Of a stretch of DNA of 47,951 nucleotides, positions 36,501 to 42,985 are shown one piece after another (within the stretch, counting starts at the first letter, position 1; each line of letters begins with the position of its first letter). The stretch comes from a virus, in the IMG/VR virus record IMGVR_UViG_3300037961_001050, positions 1-47,951 of that record. One strand, 5' to 3'. The notes under the pieces are model-generated. The model ran no database searches, was not told the origin of the DNA, and saw only the letters and a program-made list of their open reading frames with translations. The translations under genes and the position numbers were made by a program.

Positions 36501-39500
36501 AGCTCTTAACTCTAAAAACAGAACTGCTAACGCGCAAGCTATTGGTACTTATTTGAAACTAGTTGCTAATGACACTTCTAGTTGGCACAAACTTGGTGCT
36601 CAATTTGTTGGTTACTCAAAAGAGTTACAACAAAGAAAAGAAGGGAAAGCTATTAATATAGAATTTGAGCATGCTATGCCTGCCACAGCCGCTTACTTGT
36701 ATTTAATGGATGCAGCGCTGCAAGATCAAGTAGACTTTAATACAGCATACGATTTAGTTATAGATAACTATAAGCTTATTGTTTTAGATAAAGCCATGGA
36801 CGATAAACTTCGTAACGCTAGAACAGCATCAGGATATAGCTTACAAAGACGTATGCCAGATAACTGGAGTGTTGTAGATGGTAAATGGTGGCAAAGATAT
36901 TTTAACGAAATAGTTGCTGCTCAAAATGGAGGTATTGATCCTAGCTCTATAATAGGTTTAGATGGTAAATCATTTGCTGAAACATTTAAAGTTGATGCTA
37001 AAGGTCAACCAACTACAAAAGAAATAGAAGACTCTAAACAAAAAGCAGCTAAACCAAATGCTAAAAGATTACCAAAACAAGTTGCTCCAAAGAGACAATC
37101 AGTAACTAATAATGAGATATTAGATAGATTAGGTAACTTACAAAAAGCTTTTTTAATAGCGCAAAACCCAAATAACGAAAGCAAAGGTATAAGTGTTTAT
37201 GATTTTGATGACACATTAGCTTTTAGTAAAAGTAAAATTATAGTTACATTTCCTGATGGTAGAGTAACTAAAATTACACCAGCTGAATTCGCAACAGACT
37301 CTGTTGATCTTGAAAGCCAAGGCGCTGTGTTTAATTTTGAAGAGTTTAATAAAGTTGTTGGTGGTAAACCTGGTCCATTAGCAGCTAGGCTTAAAAAAGC
37401 TATTGATAAGTTTGGTAATAAAAACATATATGTTTTAACAGCTAGACCAGCAGCGGCAGCTCCAGCTATATACGAGTTTTTAAAAGGCATTGGATTAGAA
37501 ATACCACTAAATAATATAGTTGGTTTAGAAGACGGTAGTCCTCAGGCAAAAGCCGATTGGATTATAAGTAAAGCAGCTCAAGGTTTTAATGATTTTTATT
37601 TTGTTGATGACGCTGTTAAAAATGTAAAAGCCGTTCAAGACGCTTTAAATATATTAGATGTTAAATCAAAAGTACAAGTAGCTAGACGTAGAAACAGTGT
37701 CCAGATGGACAATGAGTTCAACGAAATGATTGAAAGAAAAACTGGTATTAAATCCCACAAAGAATATTCAAAAGCAAAAGCTGCATTAGTGGGTAAGACT
37801 AGAAAAAATAAAAAGTTTTTTATTCCACCTAGCGCAGATGATTTTGTTGGATTATTATATAGTATTGTTGGTCAAGGTAAACAAGGAGATGCAGATTTAC
37901 AATGGATAAATGAGAATTTATTACTGCCGTTTGCATATGCTATGCAAGCAATATCACAAGCTAATATAGCAATGCAAAATGATTATAAGGCATTAAAGAA
38001 AGAATTAAAAATTGTACCTAAAGATTTAAGAAAACAAATACCTGGCTCTGTATTTAATAAAGAACAGGCGGTAAGAATTTATATATGGAATAAACAAGGC
38101 ATGTCTGTTCCAGGTTTAAGCAAGTCTGATTTAAAAGAAATAAACGATTATATAAATGAAAATGAGTATTTAAAGGTTTTTGCAGATCAACTTATTAATA
38201 TATTAAAAGGAGAAAAATATGCTAAGCCAAAAGAGGGATGGTTAGCTGGTAGTATTACAACAGATTTATTTGATACATTACAAACAGCTACGCGTGCTAT
38301 GTATCTACAAGACTGGCAAAGAAATGTTGACGTTATATTTTCTGAAAAGAATTTAAATAAATTAGAAGCAGCATTTGGCAAGCCATATAGAGTAGCTTTA
38401 GAAAATATATTAAAGCGTATGAAAACCGGTATTAATAGAACTGGTTTTAGTGATAAGCTAACTTCAAATGTTACTGATTGGTTTACTAATAGTATTGGTG
38501 TAATAATGTTCTTTAATACTAGATCAGCATTACTTCAAACTATATCTTCAGTTAACTTTATTAACTTAGAAGATAATAATATAATTGCTGCTGGTAAAGC
38601 TTTTGCAGATCAAAAACAATATTGGAAGGATTTTATGATGATAATGAACTCACCGTTTTTAAAAGAAAGACGAGGAGGTTTAAGGTTCAATGTAAATGAA
38701 AGTGATATTGCTGATATGGCTAGAAAAGATGGTATGCGAGGTGTAGTAGCTAAATTATTACAATTAGGTTTCTTACCAACTCAAATAGCAGATAGTGTAG
38801 CTATTGCAACAGGTGGCGCTACTTTTTATAGAAATAGAGTTAATACTTATCTTAAACAAGGGTTTAGCCAAAGCGAAGCTCAAGAAAAAGCATTTATAGA
38901 TTTTAGAGAAATAGCTGAAGAGTCTCAACAATCAAGTAGACCTGATAGAATATCAATGCAACAAGCTGGTCCATTAGGTAGATTAATTCTAGCCTTTGCT
39001 AATACACCTATGCAGTATGCAAGACTTATTGGAAAAGCTATAGATGATTTAAAAAATAGAAGAGGTAATTGGAAAGCTAGTGTTTCTAAAGTTATACATT
39101 ATAGTATAATGCAAAACTTAATATTTACAGCTACTCAACAAGCTCTGTTTGCAATTGGTATGGGAGACTTTGATGAAGAAGATAAAGAACAAAAATATGT
39201 AGGAACAGCAAACAACATGATGGATGGTTTGCTTAGAGGTTTAGGTTTTGCAGGCGCTGTGGCTTCTGTTATTAAAAATGCTATACTAAGAGGTGTTAAA
39301 GAAAGTAAAAAATCAAGACCAGAGTATGAAAAAATAGCATATGAATTATCTAGGATTTCTCCACCTATATCTTCTAAATATTCTAAAATCACTCAAGTTG
39401 GTAGAGCTCTCAACTGGGATATGGACGATATGCAAAGCATGGGATGGGATATACAAAACCCAGCATATTTAGCCGCGGCACAAGTTATAGCGGTTGCATT

Positions 39501-39720
39501 TAATATACCATTAGATAGAGCTGTAATAAAAGCTAGAAATATAGATGATGCCTTATATTCTGATCTTCAAACTTGGGAACGATTAGCTTTAATAGGTGGT
39601 TGGAGAGCTTGGGAGTTAGGATTAGAGGATAGAATAAGACCTAAGAAAAAGAAGAAAAAGAAAAGAAAACCAAACGTATTACGAAGCGGTGTTAAAATTA
39701 AAGGTGTAAAAATAAATTAA
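30556..39720 (+). CDS. Giant virion-associated multidomain protein, 3054 aa
   Basis: One uninterrupted frame of 3054 codons, about 19% of the window. The N-terminus has D-G-N-T-I-F-Q-V-S-P-D-R-L-Q-D-F-L, a pattern I recall at the start of large phage internal proteins. Residues ~540-600 are hydrophobic. H1239-E-V-I-H1243 in P-L-H-E-V-I-H-D-E is a zincin-like motif. F-E-H-A-M-P-A (~2037-2043) recalls polyvalent phage proteins. Y-D-F-D-D-T-L (D2216, D2218), Y-V-L-T-A-R-P, a following K and F-V-D-D-A (D2351) form a complete HAD-phosphatase set. The C-terminus has S-S-R-P-D-R-I-S-M-Q-Q-A-G-P-L-G-R (~2785-2805), hydrophobic helices near 2855-2912 and a poly-Lys tail. Likely ejected with the DNA to process envelope or nucleic acids (inference). 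Confidence 0.85.
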   Translation: MFEEYQDGNTIFQVSPDRLQDFLKQYPNAQKRIKETKTPSIVLESEYIGEPLPTTDPPRQYITFNTTQPKVTNNKGQVLRGGFKENFVVYKDEYNPDDYGMSFEEYAKRMGVDIKEEKDSDFEVDESIEPVVLGEKKTRLVPSDKPTAFPALGAEVVEDEVETITPTKKSKALNDYRSEFLERMKFIKPDNYKNEAVSYVFDSYTDKVYKENAEKFRANLRIDEGETFKDEVSKTIGFGNVGRRILKRGKDGVVEGEYEQMYNLLQEQMPAELFSMFEQVGFDSSKIDYSTVMKMAEENPNIRNQINNFIQETKAKETTYIQNKYSNVLSTDQMYLAIPQPNPDWNTRQNRVASQNEEVKKRYRAKLAEAGFTPDLIAYYTNNMEFGSNKIPDQFQAASMPGYDDDFILQDPKKAVSPEERKAYFKGLEEFEKNQREIFKQEINNYNIRNAPVVQEIADMRSQIESINVNDIKTEGDADYYNSLIEQYNNKITEYATSDLAQDGLTLYSQSEYLADIGNQIMNQASMQQNVDLAAYGAQFNYNNLDKFIATIETQLLAPGAMLGASIINRIAEGVVSGPFGNNPLAQVYKSGNEFLSGEEVGDIMLGTTKPDYTGLKNGALNYYKAVTEDYEKEFAPPIKISDVMDDRSAANFGDWLSGATAENGLTIAQVLGPSLVARVGVQLQKQAFKKALTKGKNFDPDLYKLRPGGNIANKEDWIPNVSAGKGYYKKKPGKELFFDESTLDSRLFDLTIKKKALQRANNVTMASFFTATGGGEMGRLEASFQKAQSELVKLRAALAEEKDPSKQNEILSQIDYYENIADSAAWQRTFQGLLFGTTEMYAEKFGTLRYVNDIRFTRNMYGRKGLEDTFTKGWRNTSYWKNRAKDLGAGTYNLGYGVAIENVEEILTAAGHGLIKRTVVGSNDPILKEVNMDLIANTTFASLMMQSPNTASNVYNFIRYESSTYGDYQRAVQYGTERAKIQEQLNDLNITPEKRKELNKKMEKLNQLVRLDSHNKLMRYNRLSDKNKELYLELRAKQNFQEKQLYQIAGSGNFGQDGFAENFEAAKKRVLKTNDQLQEVLTDTRSRQKYKDKLKELKKFNEDGGLNLSFVNPEVANANRLLYETAKEMAELLSEKQVISFSNEQEIESFIKTNNISDSVAEELRKMGYAYNDPNGNIYLNENNIYASLVGVNALDLGLTFMDTKDVIKALKTGEIETNILTQASTYEQFRAAIAPLHEVIHDEIDRRKIFSGVYENAKEAAMGISNVLKNKVDSDQLDRGVYEKITKIIDKYKNEDGEVVDASEFITVLGEAMLGGYLSVNDLANMHGVKSFLNNIFRKLGPLGSAMVDITDPFGTPQDMYNFMAEYVRKQIVKGDVTAVRIPEEEKERLKLETEGRQSVANVDAPRLDKKKFNLQNLTNEQLIRKLKNAKGYEKQVIEDILIDAAARVGLRTMGFDSRAGLGNITYEEGYQVARERVVDRGLLNKFDPRINDNWSTYAGSQLKFDLTDVIERNKKKLDTESTDSEIAKQVEDTTDTTTEVVEETAVEEVEPTIDIFDILPPEIRQEAQEEIDRKIKENNIDLSDANLTFKELQQIAPYETLAKYFGIPVSRIIQPSDNLRKGDDISKIQMFILKNVDRLINTRPKGNADVVQTKAVGDLKAKLEGGQSAGIRSRNFLNTEYDKVLDAKGRQKKINNNLQYRIKPGNRNRFLKASGITNNKVDKNYIPRGPESQYIKGVLELLARNMALTGFGQAVDQQQDQAVQEETTTPEKAATRKATVRQKTAPAKAPLLRFSQMANEVEKIINIRGDFNLDEKGIDKLLENLKLDKTFDLRKSDGRTKFVEVIKKNLLPLMPKEFWFSTRKDGKVTGSAFTASNKTYGLSMGTKEEADAYNAFKDEIFAIGNNPETKFGKPIEYKDENGKTITVDFKSVTKNYKTIFGDKTNYKNKIVKAVEDGSIDAWNTSVAAIHKEMWKRFNKALNSKNRTANAQAIGTYLKLVANDTSSWHKLGAQFVGYSKELQQRKEGKAINIEFEHAMPATAAYLYLMDAALQDQVDFNTAYDLVIDNYKLIVLDKAMDDKLRNARTASGYSLQRRMPDNWSVVDGKWWQRYFNEIVAAQNGGIDPSSIIGLDGKSFAETFKVDAKGQPTTKEIEDSKQKAAKPNAKRLPKQVAPKRQSVTNNEILDRLGNLQKAFLIAQNPNNESKGISVYDFDDTLAFSKSKIIVTFPDGRVTKITPAEFATDSVDLESQGAVFNFEEFNKVVGGKPGPLAARLKKAIDKFGNKNIYVLTARPAAAAPAIYEFLKGIGLEIPLNNIVGLEDGSPQAKADWIISKAAQGFNDFYFVDDAVKNVKAVQDALNILDVKSKVQVARRRNSVQMDNEFNEMIERKTGIKSHKEYSKAKAALVGKTRKNKKFFIPPSADDFVGLLYSIVGQGKQGDADLQWINENLLLPFAYAMQAISQANIAMQNDYKALKKELKIVPKDLRKQIPGSVFNKEQAVRIYIWNKQGMSVPGLSKSDLKEINDYINENEYLKVFADQLINILKGEKYAKPKEGWLAGSITTDLFDTLQTATRAMYLQDWQRNVDVIFSEKNLNKLEAAFGKPYRVALENILKRMKTGINRTGFSDKLTSNVTDWFTNSIGVIMFFNTRSALLQTISSVNFINLEDNNIIAAGKAFADQKQYWKDFMMIMNSPFLKERRGGLRFNVNESDIADMARKDGMRGVVAKLLQLGFLPTQIADSVAIATGGATFYRNRVNTYLKQGFSQSEAQEKAFIDFREIAEESQQSSRPDRISMQQAGPLGRLILAFANTPMQYARLIGKAIDDLKNRRGNWKASVSKVIHYSIMQNLIFTATQQALFAIGMGDFDEEDKEQKYVGTANNMMDGLLRGLGFAGAVASVIKNAILRGVKESKKSRPEYEKIAYELSRISPPISSKYSKITQVGRALNWDMDDMQSMGWDIQNPAYLAAAQVIAVAFNIPLDRAVIKARNIDDALYSDLQTWERLALIGGWRAWELGLEDRIRPKKKKKKKRKPNVLRSGVKIKGVKIN

Positions 39721-39725
39721 TATGA

Positions 39726-40049
39726 GTGAAAAAAATACTTGCCCTATTTGCGGTGGTGTTTGTGGGTTGTGCTAGTTCACAGCCGATAGGCGTAGATAAA
39801 TATTATCACTTCGCGGCAGGTGCTACAACATCTGCGGCAGCAAACAAACTGGAATTACCAGGCGTGTCATCAGCTTTTATAGCTGGGTTTACTAAAGAAA
39901 CATATGATTACGTACGTTATGGGCAGTTTGATACTAAAGATTTAATAGCCACTACGCTTGGTGGTTTAATAGTAAACTATATAATTAAAAAAACAAATGA
40001 AAGAAAAAATAAAAAAAGCAATAGACAAAATTCAGGAAGGTTGGAATAA
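39726..40049 (+). CDS. Small lipoprotein, 107 aa (GTG start)
   Basis: Starts with GTG at 39726, five bases after the giant gene; the nearby ATG at 39722 is in another frame. The N-terminus M-K-K-I-L-A-L-F-A-V-V-F-V-G-C is a signal peptide with lipobox V-G-C, so Cys15 should be lipidated. The mature part contains D-K-Y-Y-H-F-A-A-G-A, similar to YfiM-like lipoproteins, followed by G-F-T-K-E-T-Y-D-Y-V-R-Y-G and a hydrophobic L-I-A-T-T-L-G-G-L-I-V-N-Y. It could be a lysis lipoprotein (outer spanin-like) or alter the host surface. It opens a run of exported proteins. Confidence 0.75.
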   Translation: MKKILALFAVVFVGCASSQPIGVDKYYHFAAGATTSAAANKLELPGVSSAFIAGFTKETYDYVRYGQFDTKDLIATTLGGLIVNYIIKKTNERKNKKSNRQNSGRLE

Positions 40050-40086
40050 ACTTTTATATAAACTAATGTTTAAAAAATATAAATAA
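39997..40086 (+). CDS. 29-residue cationic amphipathic peptide
   Basis: ATG at 39997 lies inside the end of the lipoprotein gene in another frame. The stop overlaps the next ATG as TAATG, as for many real gene pairs here. The peptide is nearly all helix-forming, with about ten Lys and hydrophobic residues spaced 3-4 apart (I-K-K-A-I-D-K-I-Q-E-G-W, N-K-L-L-Y-K-L-M-F-K-K-Y-K). This is the profile of a membrane-active amphipathic helix. It could aid lysis, act as a translational coupler, or be a fortuitous frame. Confidence 0.45.
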   Translation: MKEKIKKAIDKIQEGWNKLLYKLMFKKYK

Positions 40087-41258
40087 TGAAAAAACTATTT
40101 ACATTACTATTATTATTAATAACTTTCACTACAAGTTCTCAAAATATTTTTAAAGAATTATATAAAGATTTTTTAAAATATGGAACTATATATATAGCTG
40201 GTGATTTAGAAAATCCAAAAGAAAATCCACCAGATTATTTTGTAAGAACAAATCCTGATGGTAATTTGTATACACCACCTGTTGTTGTAGATGGTACAGA
40301 CTATTATGATTTTGATTATAGATATGGTTTTGGTATACGTAAGCTAGCTAGATTTGATTACGAAATAAAAAGTAAAAGCTATTATGATGGGACAGAAAAT
40401 AATGTAGGTTTAATCTCTGCCAGTTCTCCTGTTAAAGGTTTAGAATATGTATTTCACTATGAAAAAGAAAGATCAAGAGATGAGATATATAAAAACCACA
40501 GGTACTTTATTAAACATAGTGGTAAATACCACATGGTAAAACTAGAAAGTAGAGCACAGGGTAGAATTAATTTTAATTATAAATCAGCTGAAGTTAGAGC
40601 TAAACTACCCATTGGTGAGAAGTTTAGCATATCTGCAGGAGCTATTTATCGTACACATGAAAGAGCATATGGATATAATCCGATTGAAATATGGTTAAAT
40701 GAAACAGACGATAATGGTTGGCCAGTAAATTATTGGTATCAATTAGGTTATAACTATGGTTATACAGATCAGCTAGTAACAATAAATGTTGATGGTGAAG
40801 AAGTGTGGGATTACTATTGGTATGATCCACAAGGAAATGAAGTTGCTTATACAGATTTACAATTTCGTGATACTATATTTGAATCACTAATTAATCGTTA
40901 TAATAACGAGCAATGGGATTTATTAGATCCGTTTGGTGTTGTATCACCTGTGGTCGGTTTTGACTTTTATCATTATAAAAATAATTTCTGGCTTCATGCT
41001 TTTGGTAGCTATTTATTACCATACCACAAGTACGTAGAAGGTGACGTTGATTTTAGTTATTTAAATAGAAACAACTGGGGTCTTGGAGGATTAAGACAAG
41101 ACTCTGATTTAGAGCAATGGGAAGACTATCAAGCTGGTGTAGTTTTTGGATGGAAACTTAGTAGATCAATAGGTGTATTCTTTGAAGGAGAATATACTAA
41201 ATTTTGGGATAGTAAAATTTATAATGGTTCAGTTGGTCTGAACATAACACTTAGATAA
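40086..41258 (+). CDS. Exported outer-membrane beta-barrel-like protein, 390 aa
   Basis: 390 residues with a classical signal peptide (M-K-K-L-F-T-L-L-L-L-L-I-T-F-T-T-S-S-Q), likely cut near S-Q as in many Bacteroidota exports. The mature part alternates polar and aromatic residues (Y-D-F-D-Y-R-Y-G-F-G-I-R, F-S-I-S-A-G-A-I-Y-R, W-L-H-A-F-G-S-Y-L-L) and ends in strands V-F-F-E-G-E-Y-T-K-F-W and S-V-G-L-N-I-T-L-R. The terminal aromatic-poor strand is slightly atypical for BAM recognition. A phage gene for a host outer-membrane protein suggests superinfection exclusion or envelope remodelling. A virion role cannot be excluded. Confidence 0.75.
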   Translation: MKKLFTLLLLLITFTTSSQNIFKELYKDFLKYGTIYIAGDLENPKENPPDYFVRTNPDGNLYTPPVVVDGTDYYDFDYRYGFGIRKLARFDYEIKSKSYYDGTENNVGLISASSPVKGLEYVFHYEKERSRDEIYKNHRYFIKHSGKYHMVKLESRAQGRINFNYKSAEVRAKLPIGEKFSISAGAIYRTHERAYGYNPIEIWLNETDDNGWPVNYWYQLGYNYGYTDQLVTINVDGEEVWDYYWYDPQGNEVAYTDLQFRDTIFESLINRYNNEQWDLLDPFGVVSPVVGFDFYHYKNNFWLHAFGSYLLPYHKYVEGDVDFSYLNRNNWGLGGLRQDSDLEQWEDYQAGVVFGWKLSRSIGVFFEGEYTKFWDSKIYNGSVGLNITLR

Positions 41259-41259
41259 A

Positions 41260-41550
41260 ATGGCAGGAGCACCACAAATAGGAGAAGAAACTAAAGTAAC
41301 GTTAGATCTTAAAACAATAGGTATGATAGTAGGTTTTGTAGTAACCTTAGCAGGTATGTGGTTTGGGCTACAAGCAGATATAGCTGAAGCTAAAGAATTA
41401 CCTTTACCAGCTATTGACAGAGTTGAATATGATTTAAAAGACGAGTTGATTCGTCAAACAATTATGGACACTCAAGAAGATGTAGAGGAAATAAAAGAAA
41501 CTATTGACAAGATAGACGAAAGATTGTACGAGATACAAAAACAAAAATAG
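41260..41550 (+). CDS. Single-TM coiled-coil membrane protein, 96 aa
   Basis: 96 residues, one base after the previous stop. After a short polar N-terminus, I-G-M-I-V-G-F-V-V-T-L-A-G-M-W-F-G-L (~22-39) is a transmembrane helix. The rest is a charged coiled coil (V-E-E-I-K-E-T-I-D-K-I-D-E-R-L-Y-E-I). This topology fits an inner-membrane spanin-like protein that could contact the lipoprotein at 39726, or a small holin regulator. No sequence family confirms either. Confidence 0.72.
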   Translation: MAGAPQIGEETKVTLDLKTIGMIVGFVVTLAGMWFGLQADIAEAKELPLPAIDRVEYDLKDELIRQTIMDTQEDVEEIKETIDKIDERLYEIQKQK

Positions 41551-41551
41551 T

Positions 41552-41965
41552 ATGAGAGCAATATTAGTATTTTTAATTTTTTTACTTTTATTTTTTACAT
41601 TTACCCCAACATTTGGACAAGAGTGGATTACAGATAATAATTTTGAAAGTAAAATAAATGAAAAACAAGCTTTTGGTGATGATCAAACAAAGCCTGTAAT
41701 TGTAGAATTTTATGCTAAATTTAATGACGCAAACAAGTTTGAACAATGGTCTGAATTAAAAGATGTTATATATTATAGAGCAGATATAGCTGCGTGCCCA
41801 GCTGCTAAAAAGAAATATAAGGTACGTATGGCGCCAACATTAATTATATTTAAAGACGGTATAAAAGAAATTGTTTTTAAAGCAGGACTAGACTTAATGT
41901 TACCGGCAGATTTAAATGAAATACAAGAAGCGGTTGATGAGGTGAATGCCGCTAGTCAATTTTAA
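41552..41965 (+). CDS. Secreted thioredoxin-fold protein lacking CxxC, 137 aa
   Basis: 137 residues with signal peptide (I-L-V-F-L-I-F-L-L-L-F-F-T-F-T), likely cut after F-G-Q. The thioredoxin core is readable: K-P-V-I-V-E-F-Y-A, where W-C-G-P-C should follow but F-N-D-A-N-K stands instead; then V-I-Y-Y-R-A-D-I-A-A-C, K-Y-K-V-R-M-A-P-T-L-I-I-F-K-D-G with the cis-Pro, and a C-terminal helix. The redox pair is absent and only one Cys remains. It would act in the periplasm, perhaps as a binding or inhibitor protein rather than an oxidoreductase (inference). Confidence 0.78.
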   Translation: MRAILVFLIFLLLFFTFTPTFGQEWITDNNFESKINEKQAFGDDQTKPVIVEFYAKFNDANKFEQWSELKDVIYYRADIAACPAAKKKYKVRMAPTLIIFKDGIKEIVFKAGLDLMLPADLNEIQEAVDEVNAASQF

Positions 41966-41966
41966 A

Positions 41967-42116
41967 ATGAAAAAAAGAAAATTAAATAGTACAAATCCTA
42001 AATATTATCCTGTAAAGGAAGAAGAAGTAAAAGAAAGAAAAGAATTAATAGCTACAATACGCAAGGGTAGAAAAAGAAATATACTTGTCTACGCTGTATT
42101 TAGCGAAATAGAATAA
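41967..42116 (+). CDS. Small basic protein, 49 aa
   Basis: 50-codon frame starting one base after the thioredoxin-like stop and ending two bases before the next gene. The product is basic and helical: M-K-K-R-K-L-N-S-T, Y-Y-P-V-K-E-E-E-V-K-E-R-K-E-L-I-A-T-I-R-K-G (split here near residue 14), ending V-Y-A-V-F-S-E-I-E. Exact fit between neighbours supports it as a gene. No function can be assigned. Confidence 0.65.
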   Translation: MKKRKLNSTNPKYYPVKEEEVKERKELIATIRKGRKRNILVYAVFSEIE

Positions 42117-42118
42117 TT

Positions 42119-42346
42119 ATGGCTTATATACAACCAAGAAACATGTTCTTATATAAAAAAGAAGATAGTGATATATCTATTGATCCTAAGAACAAAGGAA
42201 AATTTACAGCATGGGTAAAAAAGAATATGCCCGGTAAAGACAATTGTGAAGCAGCTAACGCTGTTATGAGAAACAAAGATAAATACTCAGGTAGCGTAGT
42301 TAAAATGGCTAACTATGCTAAAAACTTTGGGTGTAGTAAAAAATAA
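42119..42346 (+). CDS. Small protein of the NKGKFTAW type, 75 aa
   Basis: 75 residues. The segment P-K-N-K-G-K-F-T-A-W-V-K-K-N-M-P-G, followed by A-N-A-V-M-R-N-K-D-K-Y-S and V-K-M-A-N-Y-A-K-N-F-G-C, is a pattern I recall in small basic proteins of many tailed phages. The N-terminus (I-Q-P-R-N-M-F-L-Y-K-K-E-D) is distinct. The function is unknown. It starts a run of small basic proteins interrupted only by the M15 peptidase, suggesting late expression and perhaps packaging. Confidence 0.78.
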   Translation: MAYIQPRNMFLYKKEDSDISIDPKNKGKFTAWVKKNMPGKDNCEAANAVMRNKDKYSGSVVKMANYAKNFGCSKK

Positions 42347-42347
42347 T

Positions 42348-42812
42348 ATGGATCGAATTAGTAAACATATAACCTACGCAGAATCAATACATTCAAATAC
42401 AGCTAAGCGTAGAGGTATAGACAATACACCTAATCCAACACAGGTTGAAAACATGAAGGTGTTAGCAGAAAAAGTTTTTGAACCATTAAGAGAATGGGTT
42501 GGTGGACCTATAAAAGTTAATTCTTTTTTTAGATCACCAGAGTTGAACACAGCTATTGGCGGATCTAAGACGTCTCAACATTGTAAAGGACAGGCCATAG
42601 ATGTAGACGATGTATATGGTTTTAAAACAAATGCAGAAATGTATACATGGATAAAAGAAAATTTAAATTTTGATCAAATGATATGGGAGTTTGGAACAGA
42701 CATGAATCCTAACTGGGTACATATATCATACGTATCAGAAGAAGATAACAGAAACAGATGTCTAAAAGCCTATAAAGATGATATGGGTAGAACTAAATAT
42801 AAAGTAATATAG
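42348..42812 (+). CDS. M15-family peptidase (endolysin candidate)
   Basis: Start at the ATG at 42348, one base after the previous stop (154 residues). The M15/DD-carboxypeptidase signature is complete: S-F-F-R-S-P-E-L-N, S-Q-H-C-K-G-Q-A-I-D (zinc ligands H78, D85), W-E-F with the candidate catalytic E114, and W-V-H-I-S-Y (H125). Such enzymes (peptidase M15_3 type) cleave peptidoglycan cross-links or stem peptides. No signal peptide is seen, so release would need a holin, for which the protein at 9508 is a candidate. Confidence 0.88.
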   Translation: MDRISKHITYAESIHSNTAKRRGIDNTPNPTQVENMKVLAEKVFEPLREWVGGPIKVNSFFRSPELNTAIGGSKTSQHCKGQAIDVDDVYGFKTNAEMYTWIKENLNFDQMIWEFGTDMNPNWVHISYVSEEDNRNRCLKAYKDDMGRTKYKVI

Positions 42813-42814
42813 TT

Positions 42815-42985
42815 ATGGGATATAAAATGGAACCAACAACGCCATTGTTTGGCAAGATTAGCGGTCCTTGTAAAGCGGCTGCTAAAAGAAAATTTGATGT
42901 GTGGCCTAGCGCTTATGCTTCTGGTTGGGGTGTGAGATGTACTAAAGCTGGTGGACCAAGTAAAATGGGTAAAAAGAAAAAGTAA
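42815..42985 (+). CDS. Small WPSAYAS-motif basic protein, 56 aa
   Basis: 57-codon frame two bases after the peptidase, overlapping the next start (TAATG). It has G-P-C-K-A-A-A-K-R-K-F-D-V-W-P-S-A-Y-A-S, then G-W-G-V-R-C-T-K-A-G-G and a Lys tail. The W-P-S-A-Y-A-S block with flanking Cys is one I recall from small proteins of phages and some large eukaryotic viruses; this needs checking by search. Possibly a nucleic-acid or metal-binding virion protein. Confidence 0.75.
   Translation: MGYKMEPTTPLFGKISGPCKAAAKRKFDVWPSAYASGWGVRCTKAGGPSKMGKKKK

Noticed and set aside
41552-41965. Thioredoxin as electron donor for the phage ribonucleotide reductase
   Set aside because: The protein has a signal peptide and lacks the C-x-x-C pair, so it cannot reduce the C-terminal cysteines of NrdA in the cytoplasm.
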